Source: Sinomicrobium weinanense
GTDB taxonomy: Bacteria > Bacteroidota > Bacteroidia > Flavobacteriales > Flavobacteriaceae
Assembly (NCBI RefSeq): GCF_018863395.1
Contig: NZ_JAHKRR010000001.1
Span: 1,054,001-1,118,000 of the forward strand
Direction of reading: 5' to 3'
Length of the DNA stretch: 64,000 bases
This document shows positions 1 to 8,999 of this stretch, piece by piece. The first letter of the stretch is position 1. Each line of letters starts with the position of its first letter. The notes below the pieces were generated by a model. It made no database searches, was not told where the DNA came from, and was given only the letters and a program-made list of their open reading frames with translations. The translations under genes were made by a program, and so were the position numbers.

Positions 1-1027
1 TAATACCGAAACAGGAGATGAAATATTAGACCCCGATCAATCTAATATATTTGACTATAAAGAAAATACCCAGGCTGCTTATGTAAATGGGACAAAAAAC
101 TGGGGCGATACGTGGAGTGTGCAACTGGGGCTTAGACTGGAAAACACGCAGACCGAAGGGGTTTCAGAAACTCTGGGCCAATCCAATAAAAATGACTACT
201 TAAAGCTGTTTCCCTCCTTTTATGTTTCCTATCAAAAAAATGAGAACCATATGTATTCCCTGAATTATGGAAAACGGATAAACCGACCGGGATTCTGGAT
301 GCTCAACCCTTTCCGTTATTATATAAGCAGTAACAGTTATGCTGAAGGCAATCCGTTTTTACAACCCTCTTTCAGCGATAATTTTGAATTTACGCATATG
401 TATAAAGGCAAATTGAGGACCAACCTGTCCCTGAATATCACCACAGATGGGTTTGGAACTGTTTTTACGGCAGTTCCCGAAGAAAATATACAGATCATTA
501 CCCGTGAGAACTATTACAAACAATACCAGTTTGGATGGTCTGAAAGCTATACCGCCGATATCACTTCGTTCTGGCAGAACCGGAATGCGGTCAATGTGGT
601 AGCTTATAAAACGGATCTATACCCCATTCTCGATGCCGAATCGTCCGATGGTGTACTGTTTTATTTTTCTACAAATAACACTGTTTCCCTGGGAAAATCC
701 ACCAAATTACAATTGGATTATTGGTACCATACGCCTTTTAAGTATGGATTGTATGAAATCGGAAAACCGATGTCCAGCCTAAATATAGGTGTTAAACAAA
801 GTATGTTCGACGACAAATTGCAACTGGCGTTGTTATTCAATGATATTCTCAACAGGTCGCAATTACGGGAATACAACTCTGTAGTAAACGGTATAAAACA
901 GTCGTATTATGAAGATAACAGCAACTGTTTTTTCCGTTTTTCACTGATCTATACTTTTGGAAATGACAACACCAATGTAAAGCAAAGGGCTTTCGGAAAT
1001 GAAGATGAAAGAGGGAGAACGGATTAA
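1..1027 (+). CDS. Outer membrane beta-barrel protein, C-terminal part (gene begins before the window)
   Basis: The reading frame is open from base 2 to the TAA at 1025-1027, so this is the 3' end of a longer gene; the GTG at 119 is only an internal valine. The translated part is rich in alternating aromatic and polar residues. It carries the hallmark YGKRINRPGFW...LNPF...GNPFLQPS pattern of the OMP_b-brl_3 family, the TonB-receptor-like barrels of Bacteroidota. The missing N-terminus would be expected to hold a signal peptide, a carboxypeptidase-regulatory-like domain and a plug, as in the complete relative at 22486-25272. The substrate cannot be read from this fragment. It ends about 110 bases before the convergent efflux operon. 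Confidence 0.85.
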   Translation, partial: NTETGDEILDPDQSNIFDYKENTQAAYVNGTKNWGDTWSVQLGLRLENTQTEGVSETLGQSNKNDYLKLFPSFYVSYQKNENHMYSLNYGKRINRPGFWMLNPFRYYISSNSYAEGNPFLQPSFSDNFEFTHMYKGKLRTNLSLNITTDGFGTVFTAVPEENIQIITRENYYKQYQFGWSESYTADITSFWQNRNAVNVVAYKTDLYPILDAESSDGVLFYFSTNNTVSLGKSTKLQLDYWYHTPFKYGLYEIGKPMSSLNIGVKQSMFDDKLQLALLFNDILNRSQLREYNSVVNGIKQSYYEDNSNCFFRFSLIYTFGNDNTNVKQRAFGNEDERGRTD

Positions 1028-1031
1028 GACA

Positions 1032-1098
1032 CCATCCTGAACGGGGGCCAGGTTTTTGTCAGGCAAACCGGCCATTGGTCTGGCCCCGTTCAGGATGG
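1032..1098. terminator. Long inverted repeat between convergent genes, probable bidirectional terminator
   Basis: CCATCCTGAACGGGG at 1032-1046 is repeated as its exact reverse complement, ending at 1098, and the pairing extends by a further CCAG/CTGG with one bulged G. It lies between the stop codons of the barrel gene and the adaptor gene. There is no long T-run directly after the stem, so rho-independent action is likely but not certain. Confidence 0.6.
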
Positions 1099-1136
1099 CG
1101 TAAATATCTCTTTTAAGACCTCTTTTATATTTTATC

Positions 1137-2273
1137 TCACTCTTCCCCCTTATTCATGGCCTTCATCAGCAGTGTATAGGCATTTTTTACGACCACCTTT
1201 GAAGACGTTGACAAATGACCGGAAAAGATCTGTTTCATACCGTTTTGAATAATCCCGGTCTCAACGGGGATCATTTCATACCTGTCATCGCCTTTTGCTT
1301 CGAAAATATAGCTCTTCCCCTTCCAGTCTACAACACCTTCTTCCGGAAGGACCAGGGCTTTTTTGTTTTCCACCTGTATGTCGGCATTGACAAAAAGACC
1401 AGGCAGCAGGGCATTGTCATAATTCTCCAGCTTACAAATGACTTCGGATGTCCTGTCATCGTCAAGGCTTTGATTCACATAGGCTATTTTTGCTGCATAC
1501 CTTTTATCCGGGTTATCATTCGAATATACTTCCACCTGTTGCCCTGCCTTTAAATAAGGCATATCTTTTTCAAAGGCATTGAACGACAACACAATGTCCT
1601 TCATATCAATCACTTCAAAAAGCATTTCGGTGGACGAGACATATTTACCTGCATTGACATTGACCTTTGAGACCAGCCCTGTAACCGGCGAAACGATACT
1701 TATGGATTTACTGATACCGGAAGCATTAAGCCTGTTCGGATCAATTCCGAGAAGCTCCAGTTTCTGTCCGAGGGATGCCATGGCGATCCGCTGGGTTTCC
1801 CTTTCGGCCCTTACCTGTTCGAGGAGCTTGTCACTGCTCGCTTTGCTGGCATTGAGTACTTTCTGCCGGTCATAGGCCTTATCGGCAAGTAAAAATTTTT
1901 CCCTGGCGGTGAGATAGTCCTGTTGCAACTGTATGTATTGCATATCTTCAATGACGGCCAGTACCTGTCCTTTTTTGACAGGTGTACCCGGCATGATGTT
2001 CGTTTTACGGATATATCCCCCGAGGGGAAAGGTAACATCTACCCGGCTTTGCGGCGATACGGTTACCACGCCTTGTAATTGCAGTATACCGCCGAGTTCT
2101 TTTTCGCGTAGATTTCCGATCCCGATATCGGCATTCCTGGCCTGGCCTGTACTGAGTTCCAGTATATTTGACAAAGAGGCGGCAGCGGCCGGTTTCTGTT
2201 CTATATTGACTTTCTTGTCACAAGACATGGCAACCGACAGGGCAATGACTATGATTCCTATATATTTCTTCAT
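1137..2273 (-). CDS. Efflux RND transporter periplasmic adaptor (CusB/CzcB-like lipoprotein)
   Basis: 378 aa. The N-terminus has a hydrophobic stretch ending in SVAMSC, a lipobox with Cys18, so a membrane-anchored periplasmic lipoprotein is expected. A beta-barrel/lipoyl half-motif (GGYIRKTNIMPGTPVKKGQ, about residues 86-104) is followed by a helical hairpin (about 110-170). Next comes the second lipoyl half (SPVTGLVSKVNVNAGKYV) and membrane-proximal barrel domains, the usual order for membrane fusion proteins. It would join the inner-membrane pump to the outer-membrane channel. It is the last gene of the operon, starting only 4 bases after the stop codon of the pump-channel fusion, which argues for cotranslation. 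The substrate is presumably the divalent metal inferred for the pump. Confidence 0.9.
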   Translation of the reverse strand: MKKYIGIIVIALSVAMSCDKKVNIEQKPAAAASLSNILELSTGQARNADIGIGNLREKELGGILQLQGVVTVSPQSRVDVTFPLGGYIRKTNIMPGTPVKKGQVLAVIEDMQYIQLQQDYLTAREKFLLADKAYDRQKVLNASKASSDKLLEQVRAERETQRIAMASLGQKLELLGIDPNRLNASGISKSISIVSPVTGLVSKVNVNAGKYVSSTEMLFEVIDMKDIVLSFNAFEKDMPYLKAGQQVEVYSNDNPDKRYAAKIAYVNQSLDDDRTSEVICKLENYDNALLPGLFVNADIQVENKKALVLPEEGVVDWKGKSYIFEAKGDDRYEMIPVETGIIQNGMKQIFSGHLSTSSKVVVKNAYTLLMKAMNKGEE

Positions 2274-2277
2274 CGTA

Positions 2278-5200
2278 TTACAAATGATTTAATGTTTGTA
2301 CGCTAATAACAGCTTTATTATAATTGTTAACAGTATCCAGGTATTCGTTTTTTATGGTGATGGCCTGGTTGACCACCATGACCCATCTGAGGTAGTCAAT
2401 ATCGCCATTTTCGAGCTGGCTGTTGGCTGCATCGATAATGGCCTGTGCGTTGGCCAGCCCTTCCGACTCGTAATATTCAAGGCTTTCCCTGTATTTGAGC
2501 AATTCTTTTTCGGCATTGGCCACACGTGCTGAAAGCTCTGCTTTAACCGCATCGGCCTGTGCAAATTGTCTTTGCCATTCGACCTTTGCTGATCTGCTCT
2601 GTGCAGACCGGCTTCCGAAGAAAAGGGGAATGCTGAGGCCGGCATTGATGTAATTGAACCTATGCCCGGTGTCGTAATAGACTTCCTGCCCCGAAGCATT
2701 GGTCTGCCACCCTGTTATGCTGAGATTGTTATATCCGATGGTGATATCAGGCAGCATACGGGCCCGTTCGGTTTTCCATCGCCATCTCGCAGCTTCGGCT
2801 TTATGGCGAGACAATTTCACCCGGGGAAGGTCTTCTGTGTTCCGCTGCTCCGCCAGGGGGCTGAAATCGATCTTTATATGATCTGCAACAGGGACATACA
2901 TCACGCTGTCCTGCAATACCGCATTAAAAGTGTTACGGGTCATTTCGATATCGCGGGATACCATATTCAGTTGATTGGTATAGAACTGCCGTGCCGACTG
3001 TGAAGCACTTTTTTCGAGTATATTGGTCTCCCCGATGCTAAACCTGAGATCGGACTTTTCCTCCATCAGGCGATAGATACTGTCTGCATATTGCAATAAC
3101 TCTTTTTTGCGCTGAAGCCACACCAATTCATAAAAAAGAGTACGCACACGGGCCTTTGTTTCATAGCCGGTGTGTTCCGTTTGTATTTTTGCCACCATAT
3201 AATCTTCCGTCAAGGCTTTTTTCCTTCGGGTATAGACCGTGGGAAAATTAAAAGTCTGGCTTATACCGAACCGGGTATCATTGAGCTTGCTGTTAAACTG
3301 GCCATAATCGATGTCTATCAGGGTCTTGGGAATATCATAGCCCGACCTGCTCAACAATTCTCTGGACCGCTCATTGTATTGCGCTGCCTTAACACGTTTG
3401 TTGTTTTTCATCGCAATTTCAATAGACTCTGACAGGGATACCTCTACGGGTTCCTGCGCCCACAGGTTAGAGCTCATAAACAACCCTATAAGCAACACGG
3501 TTAAACCACCGTTTTTCCTTTTTTTCATACTTATGGATGTTTTGGTGTAATAAGACATCAGGTAAATTGCAGGCAATACAAAGAGGGTCAGAAAGGTTGC
3601 CGTAATAAGTCCGCCTATGACCACCGTGGCCAGCGGGCGCTGCACTTCCGCTCCTGCCCCGTTGCTGAGGGCCATGGGCAAAAAGCCCAGCGAGGCCACT
3701 GCCGCCGTCATCAATACCGGACGGAGCCTCTTTTTGGTACCCGAAAGAACGATCTGCAAAGGATCAGTGACCTCACCCTGTTTCTGGATACGGTTAAATT
3801 CGGAGATCAGCACAATACCGTTGAGTACAGCCACTCCAAAAAGGGCAATAAAACCTACTCCGGCAGATATACTGAAAGGCATATCGCGCAGGGCAAGGGC
3901 AAACACCCCTCCGATAGCAGACAGGGGAATGGCCGTAAAAATAAGGACACCCTCCTTTATCGATCTGAATGCAAAATACAGCAGGGCAAAGATCAGCAAA
4001 AGCGCCACGGGGACCGCAACTCCAAGCCTGTTCTTGGCTTCCTTGAGGTTTTCGAAAGCACCACCGTAGGTGACATAATAGCCAGGATCAAAATTCATCT
4101 GCTCATTTACCTTTTGTTCCAGTTCTTCCACAATGCTCTCCACATCACGACCGCGAACATTAAACCCAACTATGATCCGGCGTTTGGCATTTTCCCGCTG
4201 TATCTGGTTAGGCCCTTCTACGGCCTCTACCGATGCCACCTGGTATAGCGGTATCTGCATACCTGAAGGCGTAGCTATCAGTAAATTGCGTACATTATTA
4301 ATATCCCGCCTTTCCTTGTTTTCCATACGGACTACAAGGTCGAAGCGTTTTTCCCCTTCATAAATATTACCGGCCACAGCACCGGCAAAAGCAGCATTTA
4401 CTGTCCGGTTGATATCCTGTACATAGAGTCCGTATTTGGCCATTTCCGCCCAGTGATAGTCAATGACTATTTGCGGCATCCCTGTGACCTTTTCTACATA
4501 AACATCCGCTGTTCCGTCCACAGCACGGCTAATTGTTCCGAGTTGTGTGGCATACCGGGCCAGTTTGTCAAGGTCTTCCCCGTATATTTTGCACACCACA
4601 TCCTGTTTGGCCCCGGTCATCAGTTCGTTAAAGCGCATCTGCACGGGATACTGAAAACTCGTATTTACGCCGGGGGCTATTTCCTGTGCGGTCTGCCCCA
4701 TTTTTTCCGCCATTTCCTCAAAAGAAGAAGCACTGACCCATTCCGATTTATCTTTGAGCACCACGATCATATCACCGCCTTCGATAGGCATGGGATCGGT
4801 TGGGATCTCGGCACTTCCGATACGGGAGACGACCTGCTCCACTTCCGGGTATTTCTCTTTGAGCCCGGCGGATATTTTCTGAATGGTCTCTGTTGTGGTG
4901 GTTAGATTGGTCCCCAGGAGCAGACGGGTTTCCACGGCAAAATCACCTTCCTCGAGCTGCGGTATGAACTCTCCTCCCATCCTGCTGAAAACAAACAGGG
5001 CTATGGCAAAAAGTACCAAAGCAGTGGCCACTATGCCTTTCCTGACTTTCAGGGCACGGCGAAGCCATCTTTCGTAAAACCGTTCCAGCTTTGACATCAC
5101 CCTGTCAGAAAAATTGGGTTTATGACTTACCCTTTTGCTGATAAAAAGAGAACTTATCATCGGAACATAGGTCAGCGAAAGAATAAAGGCCCCTAAAATG

Positions 5201-6654
5201 GCAAATGCCACCGTTTGCGCCATCGGCTTGAACATTTTGCCTTCAATCCCTTGCAATGATAAAATAGGCAGGTATACGATAAGAATAATGATCTGTCCGA
5301 ACACAGCGGCATTCATCATACGCGATGCCGATCCGGAAACATCCTCATCCATCTGCTGTTGGGATATACGGCCGATGCCTTTGTATTTTTGCGAAGCATG
5401 CAGGTGATGTAATATGGCTTCCACAATAATGACAGCCCCGTCCACGATAAGTCCGAAATCGAGTGCTCCCAGGCTCATCAGATTGCCACTTACCCCGAAA
5501 GCATTCATCATAATAACGGCAAAGAGCATGGACAAAGGTATCACCGAAGCCACAATAAATCCGGCCCTCAGGTTCCCCAGGAAAAGTACCAGCACAAAAA
5601 CGACGATAAGCGCCCCTTCTATAAGGTTCTTCTCCACGGTGCCTATGGCGTTATCGACCATCTTTGTCCGGTCCAGGAACGGCACTATTTTCAGGCCTTC
5701 GGGCAGTATCTTTTCTATTTCGGCAACCCTTTCCTTAACGTTATCTACAACAGTATTGGCATTTTCGCCCTTGAGCATCATTACAATACCCCCTACTGCT
5801 TCCCCGATATCGTCAGTGGTCAGCGCCCCGTAGCGTATGGCCGATGAAATATTGACATCCGCCACATTCTTGACCAGTACAGGGCTACCGGATTGCGTGG
5901 TTTTGATAACTATATGCTGTATATCCTCTATACTTTTTGCCAGGCCGATGCTTCGTATGTACAACACCGCAGGCCCCTTCTCTATATAGGCTCCTCCCGT
6001 ATTTTCATTGCTCCTGTTCAGGGCGGTAAAAACATCGCTTATGGTAAGGTTGTGTGCCTTGAGCCTTGCAGGGTTTACAGCTACTTCGTATTGTTTTAAT
6101 TTTCCTCCGAAGGTAGACACATCGGCAACACCAGGTGTGCCGAGCAACTGTCTTTTCACCGTCCAGTCCTGAATGGTACGCAGCTCCGTCAATGAAAATT
6201 TGTGCTCATAACCCGGCTGAGGTTTCAGTACATACTGATAGATCTCACCCAGTCCGGTAGTTACGGGAGTCATCTCCGGCGTATTGGCATTTTCGTCTAT
6301 TTCAACATTTTGCAGGCGTTCGGCTACCTGTTGTCGGGCCCAGTACACATCGACATCATCGTCAAAGACCGTGGTAACTACCGACAGCCCAAACCTGGAA
6401 ATACTCCGGCTTTCCTTTAGCCGGGGTATATTGCTCATAGCCTGCTCTATGGGGAAAGTAATAAGCCGTTCAACATCTTCACCCCCGAGTGATGGTGCTG
6501 TAGTGATGATCTGTACCTGGTTGTTGGTAATATCCGGTACGGCATCAATGGGTAAACGGGTGACTTCATACACGCCATAAACGGTCCACAACAGTATAAA
6601 TATGCCAACGGCCAGTTTATTTTTAACTGAAAATTGAATAATCCTGTCTAACAT
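2278..6654 (-). CDS. CzcA-type heavy-metal RND pump fused to a TolC-family outer-membrane channel
   Basis: 1458 aa. Residues 1 to about 1040 form a complete HME-RND pump: the N-terminal membrane helix, two large periplasmic loops and twelve expected membrane segments. The fourth-helix motif DFGLIVDGAVIIVE matches the CzcA type (divalent cations such as Zn, Co, Cd) rather than the CusA copper/silver type. From residue 1043 the chain restarts with a signal-peptide-like stretch (MKKRKNGG then a hydrophobic run ending SSNLWAQ). It continues as a TolC/OEP protein with SLSESIEIAMKNN and long helical repeats. Such pump-channel fusions are known in Bacteroidota. The internal ATG at 3526-3528 could also yield the channel alone. 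Together with the adaptor it makes a full tripartite exporter. Confidence 0.93.
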   Translation of the reverse strand: MLDRIIQFSVKNKLAVGIFILLWTVYGVYEVTRLPIDAVPDITNNQVQIITTAPSLGGEDVERLITFPIEQAMSNIPRLKESRSISRFGLSVVTTVFDDDVDVYWARQQVAERLQNVEIDENANTPEMTPVTTGLGEIYQYVLKPQPGYEHKFSLTELRTIQDWTVKRQLLGTPGVADVSTFGGKLKQYEVAVNPARLKAHNLTISDVFTALNRSNENTGGAYIEKGPAVLYIRSIGLAKSIEDIQHIVIKTTQSGSPVLVKNVADVNISSAIRYGALTTDDIGEAVGGIVMMLKGENANTVVDNVKERVAEIEKILPEGLKIVPFLDRTKMVDNAIGTVEKNLIEGALIVVFVLVLFLGNLRAGFIVASVIPLSMLFAVIMMNAFGVSGNLMSLGALDFGLIVDGAVIIVEAILHHLHASQKYKGIGRISQQQMDEDVSGSASRMMNAAVFGQIIILIVYLPILSLQGIEGKMFKPMAQTVAFAILGAFILSLTYVPMISSLFISKRVSHKPNFSDRVMSKLERFYERWLRRALKVRKGIVATALVLFAIALFVFSRMGGEFIPQLEEGDFAVETRLLLGTNLTTTTETIQKISAGLKEKYPEVEQVVSRIGSAEIPTDPMPIEGGDMIVVLKDKSEWVSASSFEEMAEKMGQTAQEIAPGVNTSFQYPVQMRFNELMTGAKQDVVCKIYGEDLDKLARYATQLGTISRAVDGTADVYVEKVTGMPQIVIDYHWAEMAKYGLYVQDINRTVNAAFAGAVAGNIYEGEKRFDLVVRMENKERRDINNVRNLLIATPSGMQIPLYQVASVEAVEGPNQIQRENAKRRIIVGFNVRGRDVESIVEELEQKVNEQMNFDPGYYVTYGGAFENLKEAKNRLGVAVPVALLLIFALLYFAFRSIKEGVLIFTAIPLSAIGGVFALALRDMPFSISAGVGFIALFGVAVLNGIVLISEFNRIQKQGEVTDPLQIVLSGTKKRLRPVLMTAAVASLGFLPMALSNGAGAEVQRPLATVVIGGLITATFLTLFVLPAIYLMSYYTKTSISMKKRKNGGLTVLLIGLFMSSNLWAQEPVEVSLSESIEIAMKNNKRVKAAQYNERSRELLSRSGYDIPKTLIDIDYGQFNSKLNDTRFGISQTFNFPTVYTRRKKALTEDYMVAKIQTEHTGYETKARVRTLFYELVWLQRKKELLQYADSIYRLMEEKSDLRFSIGETNILEKSASQSARQFYTNQLNMVSRDIEMTRNTFNAVLQDSVMYVPVADHIKIDFSPLAEQRNTEDLPRVKLSRHKAEAARWRWKTERARMLPDITIGYNNLSITGWQTNASGQEVYYDTGHRFNYINAGLSIPLFFGSRSAQSRSAKVEWQRQFAQADAVKAELSARVANAEKELLKYRESLEYYESEGLANAQAIIDAANSQLENGDIDYLRWVMVVNQAITIKNEYLDTVNNYNKAVISVQTLNHL

Positions 6655-6739
6655 AACTTCTTAAATTGAAAATATGGGAAAAGCGGCAACAATCATAAAA
6701 TGTCGTGCCGTTCTCAAAATCGATAAAACCGGAAAGAAG

Positions 6740-7114
6740 TTATGCCATGGGAGGTCTGAACAAGTCGCCTAAATGAGGGTTCGGGTGCAGGCTTTTTTGA
6801 GAATTGATCCTGGAATGGGGAATATATTGTGTGATGCCTACCGGTGTATACATCCGTGTTGGAATAAATACGGAATGGGCAACACCGGGGTCGACCGTTT
6901 TAAAAGGAAGTTGCATATCACGGTCGTCATCCTCATCGTTGAAATCCTCTCCCCAGTAATGCATGGCAAGGAAATCGACAAACCCCAAGTCTCCGCAATT
7001 TTTCTGGTGTTCCGTATAGTGCTGGAACAAAACAGGAACTTTGAACAATTGCTGAAAGAGGCAACTGTTTGCGCTCATCAGAAAAACGAGTATGTATACA
7101 TACCATCGGGTCAC
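6740..7114 (-). CDS. Small secreted protein of Bacteroidota metal-efflux operons (HYW...DMQLPFK family)
   Basis: 124 aa. It has a hydrophobic N-terminal segment (signal peptide or anchor), then FKVPVLFQHYTEHQKN, FLAMHYWGEDFNDEDDDRD and MQLPFK. I recognise this arrangement from small unnamed proteins that precede RND metal-efflux genes in Bacteroidota. It is rich in His, Asp and Glu in its middle, which could bind metal; that role is inference. The start is taken as GTG at 7112-7114, because the frame gives a sensible signal peptide from there and no in-frame ATG lies just upstream. It ends 85 bases before the pump start on the same strand and is probably the first gene of the efflux operon. 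Confidence 0.75.
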   Translation of the reverse strand: MTRWYVYILVFLMSANSCLFQQLFKVPVLFQHYTEHQKNCGDLGFVDFLAMHYWGEDFNDEDDDRDMQLPFKTVDPGVAHSVFIPTRMYTPVGITQYIPHSRINSQKSLHPNPHLGDLFRPPMA

Positions 7115-7118
7115 GATA

Positions 7119-7126
7119 CAAAAATA
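7119..7126 (-). promoter_or_regulatory. Candidate -7 element of the metal-efflux operon
   Basis: CAAAAATA on the plus strand is TATTTTTG on the minus strand, matching the Bacteroidota -7 consensus TAnnTTTG. It ends only 4 bases before the GTG start of the small secreted protein, so the transcript may be leaderless. No clear TTG at -33. Confidence 0.35.
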
Positions 7127-7300
7127 AGCGCCCGTGTTTTATAAACAAAATTCAGAAAGGAAAATCGTACCGTGAAGATTTACACCAGGGTGTTGAAAAA
7201 TCCGGGGCCTCAAAATTTTTCTGAGCTCACCGGAACTTCCGGGCCGGGAAAACTTTGAAAATCTCCTTGTACTTTAACAAATTTTACAAATGCAACAATA

Positions 7301-7329
7301 TTGCATTTAATAATTTTATGTTACCTTTG
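7301..7329 (+). promoter_or_regulatory. Bacteroidota-type promoter (TTG-N18-TACCTTTG)
   Basis: TTG at 7301-7303 and TACCTTTG at 7322-7329 are 18 bases apart, within the 17-23 spacing expected for the primary sigma factor of Bacteroidota. They sit about 57 bases before the ATG of the flavoenzyme gene at 7386. Confidence 0.65.
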
Positions 7330-7385
7330 CCGAAGAAAGAAGAAGAATCAACCTCTTTAACCCCATATCCTGAAACACTATTCCT

Positions 7386-8294
7386 ATGAAAAAACAACAT
7401 TGTTTTGAAGCTATTATCGTCGGCGGAAGCTATGCCGGTTTATCGGCAGCCATGGCCCTGGGAAGATCACTCCGGGAAACACTGGTTATCGACAGCGGAA
7501 AACCGTGTAACCAGCAAACGCCTTATTCCCATAATTTTATTACCCACGACGGTGTTCCTCCCGCCATGATCTCAGAGAAAGCCCGGCAACAAGTACTCCA
7601 ATACGATACCGTAACTCTTGAACAGGGCCTTGTTACCAAAGTGGCCCCACAGGGTAACGATTTCCAGGTAAAACTCGAAAATGATGTTGTTTACTACGGA
7701 AAAAAGCTACTGTTTGCCACCGGGGTCAGGGATATTATGCCATCCATAAAAGGATTTGCAGCATGCTGGGGTATTAGCGTACTTCATTGTCCCTACTGCC
7801 ACGGTTACGAGGTCAGAAATGCCAAAACCGGGATACTGGCTAACGGGGAAGCGGCATTTGAAGCCTGTAAACTCATCCGCCACTGGACCGACAACCTTAG
7901 CCTGTTCACCAACGGGAAAGCGGAACTCACCGAAGAACAGACCCAACTCATACACAAACTCGGCATAGAGATCATCGAGAAAGAGGTCTCAGAATTAACA
8001 CATGTCAACGGACAGTTGAAAAGTATTGTTTTCCGCGACACCACCGATCTTGAAGTGGAAGCCATCTACGCCCGTCCGGCTTTTGAACAGCATTGTAAAA
8101 TCCCTGTGGAATTGGGATGCAAACTCACCGAACACGGACACCTGGACGTAGATTTCCTGGGAAAAACTTCTGTTCAGGGCATCTTTGCAGCCGGGGACAA
8201 CACCACTCCGATGCGTTCCGTTTCGGTAGCCGTGGCAGCAGGTACCAAGGCAGGTGCAATGATAAATCTGGAACTGATAAATGATGCCCTGTAA
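7386..8294 (+). CDS. NAD(P)/FAD-dependent thiol oxidoreductase, thioredoxin-reductase-like
   Basis: 302 aa. The N-terminal FAD-binding Rossmann motif reads IVGGSYAGLSAAMALGRS. A redox-active CPYCHGYE lies near residue 140, and the C-terminal FAD motif is GIFAAGDNTTPMRSV. Size and order match the thioredoxin-reductase superfamily. The CxxCHG(Y/W/F)E variant, however, is the one seen in small-molecule dithiol oxidases such as GliT and HlmI rather than the CATCDG of true TrxB. It therefore probably handles a low-molecular-weight dithiol or an unknown thioredoxin-like partner. It has its own promoter and stands tail-to-tail with the NAD(P)H oxidoreductase gene. Cytosolic; substrate unknown. Confidence 0.88.
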   Translation: MKKQHCFEAIIVGGSYAGLSAAMALGRSLRETLVIDSGKPCNQQTPYSHNFITHDGVPPAMISEKARQQVLQYDTVTLEQGLVTKVAPQGNDFQVKLENDVVYYGKKLLFATGVRDIMPSIKGFAACWGISVLHCPYCHGYEVRNAKTGILANGEAAFEACKLIRHWTDNLSLFTNGKAELTEEQTQLIHKLGIEIIEKEVSELTHVNGQLKSIVFRDTTDLEVEAIYARPAFEQHCKIPVELGCKLTEHGHLDVDFLGKTSVQGIFAAGDNTTPMRSVSVAVAAGTKAGAMINLELINDAL

Positions 8295-8304
8295 CAAAAT
8301 GATG

Positions 8305-8330
8305 TAGGGGCGCAATGTATTGCGCCTCTA
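8305..8330. terminator. Shared hairpin between convergent genes
   Basis: TAGGGGCGCAAT and ATTGCGCCTCTA form a 12-base inverted repeat with one G-T pair and a two-base centre. It overlaps the stop codon of the minus-strand oxidoreductase. It probably terminates both convergent transcripts, although there is no long T-run. Confidence 0.55.
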
Positions 8331-8915
8331 TGACGACATGGCAGGGATATATACCTCCAGCATCGCAATTGTCCATCGCTCTATATCTTCGGGGGTAGCC
8401 TTGTCGGCCCTGTCAAAATAAAAATGTTGCCGGACATCCAGCCCGCAATACGTATAGATCCCTCCGTCAGATGTCATCGAAAGCGCCTCATCCATTCCGG
8501 TTTCCCTGTATTCTTCAGCAGACTTTCCCTGAGTGTTGATGATCACGGCCTGTTTTCCCCTCAATAACCCTTTCTGCACTCCCTGGTCGTAGCGGTAAGC
8601 AAAGCCATAGCTGAAGACCCGGTCTATATATCCCTTTAGAATGGCAGGCAGGCCCGTCCACCATATCGGATGAATAAAAGTAATACAGTCAGCCCAGCAA
8701 ATATGGTCCTGCTCTACCCTTACATCATCCGCGACTGTTCCTTTTCGCTGCCCCACAAGATCATCACGGGACAGGACCGGATTAAACGAAAGTTCATATA
8801 GATCTCTTACCCGGATCTCATGGCCGGCGTTCAGCAAATATTCCTCAAGATTTTGTTTAAAGAAAGCATTAATACTTTCCGGATTCGGATGTGCATAAAT
8901 GATCAAATGTTTCAT
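8328..8915 (-). CDS. NAD(P)H-dependent oxidoreductase, flavodoxin-like (NQO/KefF/MdaB type)
   Basis: 195 aa, the usual length of this family. It opens with LIIYAHPNPESINAFFKQ, the FMN/FAD-binding loop of the flavodoxin-like NAD(P)H:quinone reductase family. The typical FIHPIWWTGLPAILKGYIDRVF segment is also present (split here only by description). The reaction is two-electron reduction of quinones or nitro-compounds in the cytosol. It lies 84 bases downstream of an AraC regulator on the same strand, which may control it. Confidence 0.9.
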   Translation of the reverse strand: MKHLIIYAHPNPESINAFFKQNLEEYLLNAGHEIRVRDLYELSFNPVLSRDDLVGQRKGTVADDVRVEQDHICWADCITFIHPIWWTGLPAILKGYIDRVFSYGFAYRYDQGVQKGLLRGKQAVIINTQGKSAEEYRETGMDEALSMTSDGGIYTYCGLDVRQHFYFDRADKATPEDIERWTIAMLEVYIPAMSS

Positions 8916-8999
8916 TTTTTCTACTTTTAAGAAACTATCTAAGTTTAACGTTGTAAAAGTAGAACAGCCTTGTCTCCCAGAATTGTATGAAAACGAAAA

